Origin: Flavobacteriia bacterium
Lineage (GTDB): Bacteria > Bacteroidota > Bacteroidia > Flavobacteriales_D > Crocinitomicaceae
Assembly: GCA_026391005.1 (NCBI GenBank)
Contig: JAPLEV010000005.1
Span: 1-64,000, forward strand
Direction of reading: 5' to 3'
Length of the DNA stretch: 64,000 bases
Made by a program: the position numbers and the translations under genes
The notes under the pieces: model-generated
What the model saw: only the letters and a program-made list of their open reading frames with translations
Told to the model about the DNA's origin: nothing
Databases searched by the model: none
Shown here: positions 1 through 8,036 of the stretch, one piece after another
How the letters are laid out: each line of letters begins with the position of its first letter
How positions within the stretch are numbered: the stretch's first letter is position 1

Positions 1-83
1 TGAATAGTTTCCTTCTCCTTAATGGCTTCTAATGCAACTTTAGTTTTGAATTGCGCACTAAATTTTCTTCTTTCTTTTTTCAT
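1..83 (-). CDS. IS3-family transposase OrfA, N-terminal fragment (window edge)
   Basis: The minus strand reads MKKERRKFSAQFKTKVALEA and then runs off the left edge of the window, 27 codons in all. This lysine/arginine-rich opening followed by F-K-x-K-V-A-L-E-A is the usual start of the helix-turn-helix OrfA protein of IS3-type insertion sequences, which binds the element's ends and is normally joined to the DDE OrfB by frameshifting. The ATG at 83 is the only sensible start. Too little is visible to say whether the element is intact or to place it in an IS3 subgroup. It points away from the adjacent gene cluster. Confidence 0.7.
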   Translation of the reverse strand, partial: MKKERRKFSAQFKTKVALEAIKEKETI

Positions 84-145
84 ATACAACTGTTAAAATT
101 ACACTTTAACTAGCTGTCTTAAAAATGGGGGGAATTATATGATTC
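84..145. mobile_element. Probable terminal region of the IS3-like element
   Basis: Upstream of orfA on the minus strand is a short non-coding stretch with a run of six C residues followed by ATTTTTAAGACAG. C-rich ends of this kind are common just inside the termini of Bacteroidota IS3 elements, from my memory of such elements. The exact end, the matching inverted repeat and the target duplication cannot be fixed because the other end is outside the window. The boundary given is approximate. Confidence 0.35.
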
Positions 146-161
146 ACTCTTTTTTTAAGGG

Positions 162-197
162 ATTAATGGCCCATTTTGTTTGAATTAGGGCATTAAT
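162..197. repeat. Imperfect inverted repeat upstream of the accessory operon
   Basis: ATTAATGGCCC at 162-172 pairs with GGGCATTAAT at 188-197, leaving one unpaired base and a 15-base loop. It lies between the IS end and the putative promoter at 221-250. It could be a terminator for transcription leaving the IS, or an operator. The sequence does not decide which. Confidence 0.4.
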
Positions 198-220
198 ACA
201 GACAAAAAAGCAGTTTTATT

Positions 221-250
221 TTTGTTAAATCAAAATAAATATTAAATTCG
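221..250 (+). promoter_or_regulatory. Putative Bacteroidota-type promoter of the accessory operon
   Basis: TTTG at 221-224 and TAAATTCG at 243-250 match the Bacteroidota -33 (TTTG) and -7 (TAnnTTTG) consensus, with one mismatch in the -7 box and an 18-base spacer. The first gene begins 25 bases downstream, a normal leader length in this window. Confidence 0.45.
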
Positions 251-275
251 TTAAAATTTTTAATAATCTATTTCC

Positions 276-683
276 ATGTACAAAATATTTATTACATCAT
301 TTTTAGTTCTTTTTATTCTTTTTGGATGCAAGGACGAGAGGGTTGAAATACGCCGTTCAATTATTACAAAAGCAACAACGGAAATGGAGCTAATAATTGA
401 TAAGGCAATTAACTTACAAACCGCAGGTTTGGGGAGTTTGTTTATTGATAACATCATTTCACCAGAGAAAAAGAAAGAAATGATTGAAGAAAATTTATTG
501 CCTCGCTTCAAAGATTTTGTTTCACAAACCGAAAGCATCGATTCGTTAAAAGACATGGACAACGACGAGATGTTTCGCTATAAAATGATTCTTAAAAGTA
601 CAGTAGGGAATTCTTCGGAAGACGCTCTTAAAGCTTTGTATGAAAAAATTATAAGTGGTGATTTTAAAATGAACATTAAATAG
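276..683 (+). CDS. Small lipoprotein, first gene of the tubulin/Hsp70-like cluster
   Basis: The 135-residue product opens with a short charged segment, a hydrophobic core and a lipobox L15-F-G-C18, so it should be cleaved by signal peptidase II and lipidated at Cys18. The rest is charged and predicted helical, with no domain I recognise. The stop lies four bases before the next ATG, so it is very likely co-transcribed with the cluster and may be its envelope anchor or assembly factor; that role is inferred only from position. The ATG at 276 fits the promoter at 221-250. An ORF on the opposite strand over the same bases is a shadow. Confidence 0.75.
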   Translation: MYKIFITSFLVLFILFGCKDERVEIRRSIITKATTEMELIIDKAINLQTAGLGSLFIDNIISPEKKKEMIEENLLPRFKDFVSQTESIDSLKDMDNDEMFRYKMILKSTVGNSSEDALKALYEKIISGDFKMNIK

Positions 684-687
684 GATT

Positions 688-2148
688 ATGAAAAAGTGGA
701 TATTTTTCGCAATAATTGTTATTGTTGCTCTGATTTTTATTTTTCGGGGTTGTAAAAAGCCGGTAGATAAATGTATATCTGGCAGACAAGGGTGTGTTAA
801 ATGCACGGATGCATCATTTTTTTCAGGTCCCGACTCAAAAATATATGGCGATGAATTTTTAAAAACGGACATTTCCAAAACGTTTCCTAATAACGTTTAT
901 CCATATGTTAAAAATAATATAGATGAATTGAAAAAAGGCAACATTTATTTCGATGTATCATTAGGATTAGCGCCAGCTACTGTTGCTTTTAGCTCTTTAA
1001 TCACCTCATTTAAAAGCTGCATTAGTAGTAGTAATTTAAATCTTTGGGAGGTTAGTTACACAAAAAATGATGGTAAAGTTTCAGATGTTCCAAGGAAATT
1101 ACTTGGTTCACTAAGTGACAATTTTCCTTATTTGAAAAATTCAGATAATTATGTTTCGCGTACTTCATTTCTAGAAGGGGCCTTAAGTCAAATAGTTAAA
1201 GACACAACAAGTATTTCGATGTTTGTTACTGACTTTTTACTAGATAGAGGATCATTTGATGAACGCGGAAGAGAATTAGTTAGAAATACCGGGCGAGCTT
1301 GTTATACTTGTGCTGGTGGAGAGACCTGGGCAACTGATTATTTTAAAGATTGGTTTAATAAAGGTGGTAAATTGTTAGTTGCAAGCACTCCTTTTATAAA
1401 TAAGTTATATAAATTTGAGACTAAGGCATACGCACTTTTTTTCATACCGAAAGGCCACAAATATACCGAACTATTGACGGCGCTAAAATCAAAAACAAAT
1501 AATACAGTCCAAATAACAATTATTGATCCATCTGCCTTGTCTGTAGACATAGATGAATTAGATAAATATTGTAAAGACCCAAATAAAGGAAAGGGAATTA
1601 TGTCAATACTTAGTTACAGTGATCGATACTTAGTATTAGGAGTTGACAATAAAAAATTATCTTATTCGATTAAGAGTGGTATTAGCGACATTGAACTCCC
1701 ATTGATTAACGAAACAAACCTGATCGACAATCCAAAACTTAAAATCGACCCTCCTATAGATTTTTCAGGTGATATCGCTCAAATACTTGAAGAAAAAGAT
1801 GTGCCAACTGTTTTATTGGGTAGAAATCAAAAATTAAAAAATGAAAATCCAATTTCCGTTTTGTCCAATGACAAAGGAATTTCCTTAAAGTTAAGTTCTG
1901 TTCAGAACCTAGGCAAAAACGACATTTTAATGAAAAAATCAGTGGTAAGATTGGATGATAACACCACGATAAACCTCAACAAATCAAATCTAGTCGCACC
2001 TGTTAAAGGAGATGACAAAATCAAGGTTATAAATAATTGTCTTTTCTCGAATATAAGCGAGGCATTAAACGAATTTAACGATAGTAATTATAAAAAGGTT
2101 CCTGTTTTTGTAATTTACTCTATTATAAATGTTAAAACTCAAAATTAA
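688..2148 (+). CDS. Membrane-anchored protein with a putative von Willebrand A-like domain
   Basis: The protein has 486 residues. Residues 4-19 form one hydrophobic helix; the Cys22 after it is preceded by Arg-Gly, a poor lipobox, so a transmembrane anchor is more likely than lipidation. Cys22, 29, 35 and 38 form a Cys-rich stretch behind the anchor. A vWA-like metal site can be traced: a beta strand ending in D89-x-S91-x-G93, T159 in an S-R-T-S-F-L-E-G-A-L helix, and D182 after a hydrophobic strand (MFVTD). vWA domains bind Mg2+ or Mn2+ and partner proteins. The assignment is by motif order only, and the last 200 residues are unrecognised. The next gene follows after 21 bases. Confidence 0.65.
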   Translation: MKKWIFFAIIVIVALIFIFRGCKKPVDKCISGRQGCVKCTDASFFSGPDSKIYGDEFLKTDISKTFPNNVYPYVKNNIDELKKGNIYFDVSLGLAPATVAFSSLITSFKSCISSSNLNLWEVSYTKNDGKVSDVPRKLLGSLSDNFPYLKNSDNYVSRTSFLEGALSQIVKDTTSISMFVTDFLLDRGSFDERGRELVRNTGRACYTCAGGETWATDYFKDWFNKGGKLLVASTPFINKLYKFETKAYALFFIPKGHKYTELLTALKSKTNNTVQITIIDPSALSVDIDELDKYCKDPNKGKGIMSILSYSDRYLVLGVDNKKLSYSIKSGISDIELPLINETNLIDNPKLKIDPPIDFSGDIAQILEEKDVPTVLLGRNQKLKNENPISVLSNDKGISLKLSSVQNLGKNDILMKKSVVRLDDNTTINLNKSNLVAPVKGDDKIKVINNCLFSNISEALNEFNDSNYKKVPVFVIYSIINVKTQN

Positions 2149-2169
2149 ATTATATAAAATCTTAATCAC

Positions 2170-2580
2170 ATGGACTTAATAGCATCGTTATTTGACAACA
2201 TCGCCGTTTTAATTTGGCATATTATAATAGGTTTGTTTTTTGCAGGTATAATTTTAGCTGTGAATCATTACGTTCCTTATAGTTTTTCGAACAAGCCGAA
2301 AGATGTCATGTACAGAAAATTTTTCTTCTACGTAACGCTTTTTATCGTTTTTGCTTTTTCTTGGTTTTTTGATTTATTTTATTTGAATGATTCAATATCT
2401 GATAACTCCGGAAAGGATGCCAGTTACCTCACAGAGCTTATCGATGATTTAGCGGCTTTAATTCCTTTGAGTGCAATAATATCAACAATAGCATATGCGG
2501 GTATTTATTATGCAATCGCTTTATACATGAAAAACAAATTAAAATTGCACAAGTGTTTTTCGGTATTCAAATTCAAATAA
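2170..2580 (+). CDS. Three-helix integral membrane protein, unknown function
   Basis: The 136-residue protein has three clear hydrophobic segments, at about residues 10-31, 50-70 and 94-116, separated by short polar loops and followed by a lysine-rich tail (KNKLKLHK). I recognise no family. It sits between the vWA-like protein and the tubulin-like protein with gaps of 21 and 22 bases, so it is probably an inner-membrane component of the same system, perhaps the docking point for the cytoplasmic tubulin-like and Hsp70-like subunits. That role is inference from context. Confidence 0.7.
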   Translation: MDLIASLFDNIAVLIWHIIIGLFFAGIILAVNHYVPYSFSNKPKDVMYRKFFFYVTLFIVFAFSWFFDLFYLNDSISDNSGKDASYLTELIDDLAALIPLSAIISTIAYAGIYYAIALYMKNKLKLHKCFSVFKFK

Positions 2581-2602
2581 TTTAAACTTTTAACTTAATA
2601 GA

Positions 2603-4345
2603 ATGTCACAGTATTTCTTAGTAGCTGCCGGTGGAACCGGAATGCGATGCTTACAAAGCTTTATTCAGCTTTGTGCTCTAGGTATGTTCCCTAAAAAGAA
2701 TATCACCGTTTTATTATTGGAAACCGATGCCGAAAACAAGGACAAGGCCAATGCTGAGCAACTTGCGACTTGGCATAACTATCTCCAAGGGAAAGCGAAA
2801 GCAGAGGAGTCCAAAGATAAAACGAATGATGGAACCGAAAATAAAGGTGCAGAGTCCTCTATGGTTGGAGATTATTTTAGTGCAAACATTGAAATGTGCG
2901 TGTTTGTGCCAGATTATTCCCGTGATGACTCCAGAAACTTCAAGGTTATAAGTCAGGTTGAGCGAGGAAACTCAGAGGTGAATCACAAACTTGCGAATAT
3001 ATTTTATGAGGAGGGTGTTCAAGAATTTAATTTGGGACATGGTTACCGTGCTCAAACCCACCTCGGCTCTTATTTAATGTATCACGCAATTATACAAGAA
3101 ATTAGAACGGCTATTTCCGACGATATTTACATGAGAAAAAGTGAGCTTTATCGTTTTATTAGCAAGGTTCAAGCGGCTTCTGCGGGTGATGGCGCTCGTG
3201 TTTTTGCGCTTGGATCCACTTTTGGGGGTACCGGTGCGTCTGCTATTCCAATCATTACGCGCGCCATTACAGATTCTTGCAAAATTTTAACGGGTGACAA
3301 AATTTCAATGGATAATATTTATTATGGCGCGGTTGTTTTAAGTTCGTATTTTAAATTTCCGCCGCCAAGCGATAGCCATTTAAAAGAGGATAAAATCATC
3401 GCTAATCCCAATTTTCTTGAACATAATTCTGCTTCTGCATTAATGTATTATGTAAATGATGGTACAATTAAAAAGACGTACAAAAGAATGTATATTCTTG
3501 GTTGGGGAGGAAAGGGCTTTGCTCCCAATAATACAGACGATTATAAAATTGAGTTTTTAGGAAAACCTAAAAATGCAACAGATAAAACAGCAACAGGCGG
3601 TAAGGCGCAGGAAAACCCATGTCACGTGCTTGAATTATTAGCTGCGTTTTCAGCGAAGCATTTCTTTGAAGAGCAAACAACACCTAGTTCGGCTCTGCCG
3701 GACATTATGGAAACGCAGTTTCGTTACAAGTCATTTGAATTGGACGGGATTGGCGACAGTTTAATGCCGAAAATTGAATGGGACGATTTGTTTAGCGTTC
3801 AAAAACCAGCGAAACAAGATTCAACCGATGCGGTAAAAATACATGACCAAATGAAAGATAATTTCGTGGGCATGGTGATCTTTGCTGCAATTATTAACTC
3901 CGCTTTTGAAGGAAAGGTGTCGAATTTCCTTTCTTGTTTACAAGCGCACGGGAAAACATACGAGTTAACCGAAAAGGAAACAGAAAGTATTGATGCCTAC
4001 TTACAATATTTTTATTCTTCTAAAAGCCAACAAAATGATGGGGTCGTTCCTGGTTGGTTTAAACAAATTTATTTAACATTTCACTCCATAAAAAGTGAAC
4101 CAGGAAAAATGTTTTTGGGTATTCCATCAGGCGTTTTATCAGCCAGTGAGCGTGGCGCAAAATGGTATTTGGCCTTGGATCGAAATGGCTTGGATGCTAA
4201 AAAAGCACAAAACCTTTTTATATCAGAATTCTTAAAAACAGCAGGTTCTGGCAATTTTAATGCTCTAATGGCCGGTATCAGATCAACAGTAACCACCATT
4301 GGAATTAAAAATGAATTAGCCGAAACCTTAATAGAAAAAAAATAA
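2603..4345 (+). CDS. Tubulin/FtsZ-superfamily protein (Tubulin_2-like)
   Basis: This 580-residue protein carries the nucleotide-binding signatures of the tubulin/FtsZ fold in the right order: a first strand with glycine loop (VAAGGTG, residues 7-13), a second strand ending in E-T-D (residues 40-42, like the NTD of FtsZ), and a T4-type loop G-S-T-F-G-G-T-G-A-S (residues 204-213, like GGGTGTG of FtsZ). Residues 62-88 are a charged, low-complexity insertion. I could not find a convincing T7 catalytic loop, so GTP hydrolysis by polymerisation is unproven. It is longer than FtsZ (about 350-400 residues). It probably belongs to the large tubulin-like families found beside vWA proteins in bacteria. 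The next gene starts six bases after its stop. Confidence 0.75.
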   Translation: MSQYFLVAAGGTGMRCLQSFIQLCALGMFPKKNITVLLLETDAENKDKANAEQLATWHNYLQGKAKAEESKDKTNDGTENKGAESSMVGDYFSANIEMCVFVPDYSRDDSRNFKVISQVERGNSEVNHKLANIFYEEGVQEFNLGHGYRAQTHLGSYLMYHAIIQEIRTAISDDIYMRKSELYRFISKVQAASAGDGARVFALGSTFGGTGASAIPIITRAITDSCKILTGDKISMDNIYYGAVVLSSYFKFPPPSDSHLKEDKIIANPNFLEHNSASALMYYVNDGTIKKTYKRMYILGWGGKGFAPNNTDDYKIEFLGKPKNATDKTATGGKAQENPCHVLELLAAFSAKHFFEEQTTPSSALPDIMETQFRYKSFELDGIGDSLMPKIEWDDLFSVQKPAKQDSTDAVKIHDQMKDNFVGMVIFAAIINSAFEGKVSNFLSCLQAHGKTYELTEKETESIDAYLQYFYSSKSQQNDGVVPGWFKQIYLTFHSIKSEPGKMFLGIPSGVLSASERGAKWYLALDRNGLDAKKAQNLFISEFLKTAGSGNFNALMAGIRSTVTTIGIKNELAETLIEKK

Positions 4346-4351
4346 AGCATT

Positions 4352-7300
4352 ATGGCAAAAGATAGAGTTCCCGTATTAGCGGCCAACAAAACCCTTTCTA
4401 CAGGGTTACCAAAAACAGAGGATGGATGGCATTTATTCACCCAGGTAAATAATTTTATTCAAGGGCTAACGCTTGAGGCTTTGAACACCGATAAAGGTGA
4501 CGCATACGAAGTCTTAACAGCCATTCCTTCTCCATGGGTGAGGGCCTATATGATGACCAATTCTATGCGTTGGCCGTATGTAACCCGCCACGCTAAACAA
4601 GAGGCACAAACGGGTAAGAAATTAGAGGGAATGGAGGGCTTGTATGGCGCCATGCAGGATGAATATAAAGGATTGTTGGCTTGTCTAGCCCTTTATAGTA
4701 GTCGTGTAACCATTGAAAAGGTAATACTTGACTTTAAGGACGAGAAAGTTAACAAGGAGCTCGATTCTCAAATCGACATTCTAAAAAAGGTTTACAACAT
4801 ATATGATGTTGCAGGTGCTTTTGGAAACTTGTTGTTTGAAGATGCGCCATTGTGGTCAGATAGCCGCAAAAGTAAGGAAGAATATAATCCACCATATGTT
4901 CAATTGTTGCACATTGATGGCGTTGTTGTTGGGGCTACAGGCCCGGGTTGTTTGATTTATCCTGCAGCGAGTTATGATTTATCACGCAATGGGATTGGTT
5001 TCTTTAAGAAAGGGCGATTCCGTGACCCGATAGATTTCTTTGATGCCAAGCAGCTAGAAAAACTTTATCATTATTGCGGCAGGTTGCGTGAACAAATTAA
5101 TGACTATGAAAACACCCTTACCAACCCGCTTTCTATTTTATTGTCTGTGCGCACCTTCTTAGGTGAGTTCATGCAAGAAATTAAAGAACACATTACCACC
5201 AACTATAAAGGACATGAAATAAAGCCGACAGGAGTCCTAGATTATTTCCAGAAATTTTCTTTCCCATTTGACTTGGTTTTCAATATGGATATGAAGATCT
5301 ATAAAACGAAAGACGGGCGATACCTTAACAATAACGAAACGGGAAATTTAGAAGAATTTAATCCCGACTTGTTGTTGCTTAATTCAGAAACATCTAACGT
5401 AATTATGTTAGACCCTGAGGTTGGTTTCAATCCGGAGCTATCAACCGTACTTAAAGCAATAGATGGCAATAAAAAAGCATATTATTTTGCTTTACCTTTG
5501 AGTGTTCAGGGTTTAAATGAATTTTATAATGAAATTTCTGATTTGTTAACCGAAGGAAAAGGAGACAAATCACTTACTGCAACATATGACCCAGAAGAAA
5601 ACAGTTTAGACGTATGTTTGGAGCTTGAGATTTCCAACTCAATGACCCCTTTCTTTAAACGATACAAAATAGCAAATCAGAATGAGCCGTTTGCTACTAG
5701 TGTAATTCTATGGCCAAATTTCGTTTCTCCTAAATGGAACGAATATTATATGTACTCTGAAGCGCCTCACAATCGAAAGGGCTTTAAATCGCTACCATTA
5801 TATGCCAATAAAGATTCCGTAACAGGTGTTCGCCAAAATGAAAATGGTGATATTTACCATGTAACCGAGGATACTAGAAAAACATACGAAAGAGACTTTA
5901 AAACAGAACTAATCGTTCGTTACGACGAGCAGTTATTGAAAGAGCGCTCGATGAATTATGAAATCTATAAATCTGAGATTCCATTTACAGGTATAGAGAT
6001 AAGAACAAGTACCGACGCGTTAACCGATAGTTGCTGTGGTTTTGTGTTAATGAGAAATAATACACAAGACAAAAATCAAAGCGTAATTAATTTCACATCG
6101 AATCGGGATGAATTAGATCCAGTATATGTAGGAATTGACTTCGGAAGCACAAACACAACAATAACCCAAAGTAATCTAAAAGGAGGACATAATAATATTA
6201 TTATTACAAATCGTCGACGATTTATTCTTGGTAAGGAAAATACAGATAATAATGTATATGCATTGCCAAACGAGTTATTCTTTTTTCAAAATGATCGAAT
6301 CTTACGCAGCGTAAAATCAGCGATGGTTTATCATGATTTATTACGAATCGTGAATCCAGAGCTAGGAGTTGCACACCCAATTTCTGGTGGTGTTCCGGTA
6401 TTTGAGCGGAACATTAACCTGTTGAACGGAAAAGACAACATTATGCTCTTTAATGCTATTCCAAACGAAGAAACAGAACTTCTTTATGATTTAAAGTGGA
6501 AGCGCGAAGATCGTTATTTGGTCAATAAGAAAGCATATATAAAAGCGATTTGGTTATACCTTAACGCCGAGTTATTTGCAGAAAAGAAACGTCCAAGCAC
6601 ACTTCTTTGGAGTTACCCTACCTCAATGCCAAGAGATTTGAGAAAAACGTATGAAGGGATATACCAGGAGGTTATTGATACCATTAATCCAATTCAATTT
6701 GATGGTAAAACAACAATTTCACCGCTATCAGATGACCAAAGAATTACAATGCGCGCACTCAGCGAAAGTGAAGCGGTATGTAATTATGCATTATCTGGGG
6801 GTGGCGTTGGACTTGGGGCAACTTCAGTAATGGTTGGTATTGATATTGGTGGGGTTACTTCCGACATATTAGTATTAACGACGGATCCAGGAAACAAACG
6901 CGCTAAATTAATGAAGCAATCTTCCGTTAAAATCGCGGCGAATAAACTTGCCAATGCTATTGGTAGCTCCGAGAATTTACAGAAGTGTATCAAGCATTTC
7001 GTTAGAATGAATAAGTTGGAATTGCCATCTTTAGAAAACATAAACGACACTACGGCAAATTATTTAACCAACCTCTTATTTGAGGAAATGGAAGATAATG
7101 AAAAATTAGAGCGATCATTCTATCGTGAGCTTTGGAGCCCTGAAAACGAACAGTTAAGCCGAAACGAAACCAGAGGTCTAATTGCAATCGCTTCGTACAT
7201 CTGCGGATTACTTTTATTCCATTCTGGTCAAGTTATTAAAAGTATGCTTGATGATCCGGAAAATGCAACTAACCCAAGTGTATCTGAGTTAAAGAACGGC

Positions 7301-7981
7301 TTCCACCTAAAGATTAGTCCTTTTGGTAAAGGAGGAAAACTATTTGATTGGCTTAACGCTGCATTAAATGAATTCTCAGCGGAAGAGTTTTATAAAAAGT
7401 GTTTCTCACTTGGATTCAATGTTGGTGTTGAGGATGCTGTTGCAACGGAACCATTCAAATCATTCTCAATAATTGTTCAACGCGATAATTTAAAGATGGA
7501 GGTTGGTTACGGACTTACCTCTCCTCGAGATGTCTTAGACGTTGACCCTAGAGCAAGAGTTGAGATCGTTGGCGAAAGCGGTTATGTTTTCAAAGATGCT
7601 GAAGGAAACAAAAAAGTGCTCAATTGGAATGACCCAATTAATCCATCGCAAATCTTTGAGTTTGGGGAAGATTTAATTATTCCTGAACCAGCAAATAACA
7701 ATAGTGGTTTAGCCCACTTTGAAAAATACAAGACCGCCTACCTAGATCTTGTTAAGAATTGGGATATATTTGATTATTCAGTAATTGCATCCTCTAGTCA
7801 AAACTTTGCTCAGGTAAGTTTAGAGAACTATGTTAAAAAGGATGAGGATTGGATTGCTGGTGCTAATATGAAGAATAAGACGGGTGACGAAGAGGATTTT
7901 ATGTTTTCTTGTTCCCCATTCTTATACCAAGGGATGTGTTACCTTGATGAGGTAATCATGAAAACAATTTATAAAAAATAA
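4352..7981 (+). CDS. Large protein with C-terminal Hsp70/actin-type ATPase domain
   Basis: The 1209-residue product has two halves. Residues 1 to about 585 match nothing I recognise. The C-terminal half carries Hsp70/actin-fold motifs in Hsp70 order: phosphate-1 G594-I-D-F-G-S-T-N-T602, a WSYPTSMPRDLR segment near residue 753 (like the TVPAYF region), S-E-S-E-A-V near 805 (like EPTAAA), phosphate-2 G829-I-D-I-G-G-V-T-S-D838, and G992-K-G-G as a possible adenosine loop. ATP binding is therefore likely. The domain order is unlike Hsp70, whose ATPase is N-terminal; SrfB-type virulence proteins are one family worth comparing. No signal peptide is present. It follows the tubulin-like gene by six bases, so the two are surely coupled. 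Confidence 0.8.
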   Translation: MAKDRVPVLAANKTLSTGLPKTEDGWHLFTQVNNFIQGLTLEALNTDKGDAYEVLTAIPSPWVRAYMMTNSMRWPYVTRHAKQEAQTGKKLEGMEGLYGAMQDEYKGLLACLALYSSRVTIEKVILDFKDEKVNKELDSQIDILKKVYNIYDVAGAFGNLLFEDAPLWSDSRKSKEEYNPPYVQLLHIDGVVVGATGPGCLIYPAASYDLSRNGIGFFKKGRFRDPIDFFDAKQLEKLYHYCGRLREQINDYENTLTNPLSILLSVRTFLGEFMQEIKEHITTNYKGHEIKPTGVLDYFQKFSFPFDLVFNMDMKIYKTKDGRYLNNNETGNLEEFNPDLLLLNSETSNVIMLDPEVGFNPELSTVLKAIDGNKKAYYFALPLSVQGLNEFYNEISDLLTEGKGDKSLTATYDPEENSLDVCLELEISNSMTPFFKRYKIANQNEPFATSVILWPNFVSPKWNEYYMYSEAPHNRKGFKSLPLYANKDSVTGVRQNENGDIYHVTEDTRKTYERDFKTELIVRYDEQLLKERSMNYEIYKSEIPFTGIEIRTSTDALTDSCCGFVLMRNNTQDKNQSVINFTSNRDELDPVYVGIDFGSTNTTITQSNLKGGHNNIIITNRRRFILGKENTDNNVYALPNELFFFQNDRILRSVKSAMVYHDLLRIVNPELGVAHPISGGVPVFERNINLLNGKDNIMLFNAIPNEETELLYDLKWKREDRYLVNKKAYIKAIWLYLNAELFAEKKRPSTLLWSYPTSMPRDLRKTYEGIYQEVIDTINPIQFDGKTTISPLSDDQRITMRALSESEAVCNYALSGGGVGLGATSVMVGIDIGGVTSDILVLTTDPGNKRAKLMKQSSVKIAANKLANAIGSSENLQKCIKHFVRMNKLELPSLENINDTTANYLTNLLFEEMEDNEKLERSFYRELWSPENEQLSRNETRGLIAIASYICGLLLFHSGQVIKSMLDDPENATNPSVSELKNGFHLKISPFGKGGKLFDWLNAALNEFSAEEFYKKCFSLGFNVGVEDAVATEPFKSFSIIVQRDNLKMEVGYGLTSPRDVLDVDPRARVEIVGESGYVFKDAEGNKKVLNWNDPINPSQIFEFGEDLIIPEPANNNSGLAHFEKYKTAYLDLVKNWDIFDYSVIASSSQNFAQVSLENYVKKDEDWIAGANMKNKTGDEEDFMFSCSPFLYQGMCYLDEVIMKTIYKK

Positions 7982-7995
7982 GTTTTTGTATAAAC

Positions 7996-8020
7996 AATGA
8001 TGGGGCCTTGCCCCATTATT
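7996..8020 (+). terminator. Hairpin between the Hsp70-like gene and the PLD gene
   Basis: AATGATGGGGC and GCCCCATTATT form an 11-base-pair stem with one G-U pair and a three-base loop. It starts 15 bases after the stop codon. There is no T-run after it, so it may be a partial terminator, an mRNA-stabilising 3' end or an attenuator lowering expression of the downstream PLD gene. Confidence 0.6.
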
Positions 8021-8036
8021 GTAAATCTGATTTAAA

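Noticed and set aside
260-562. 100-codon minus-strand ORF over the first lipoprotein gene
   Set aside because: It overlaps a gene with a clear lipobox and promoter on the other strand and has no feature of its own.
2727-2951. 74-codon plus-strand ORF inside the tubulin-like gene
   Set aside because: It is a shadow in a second frame of the charged insertion and has no start context or homology I recognise.
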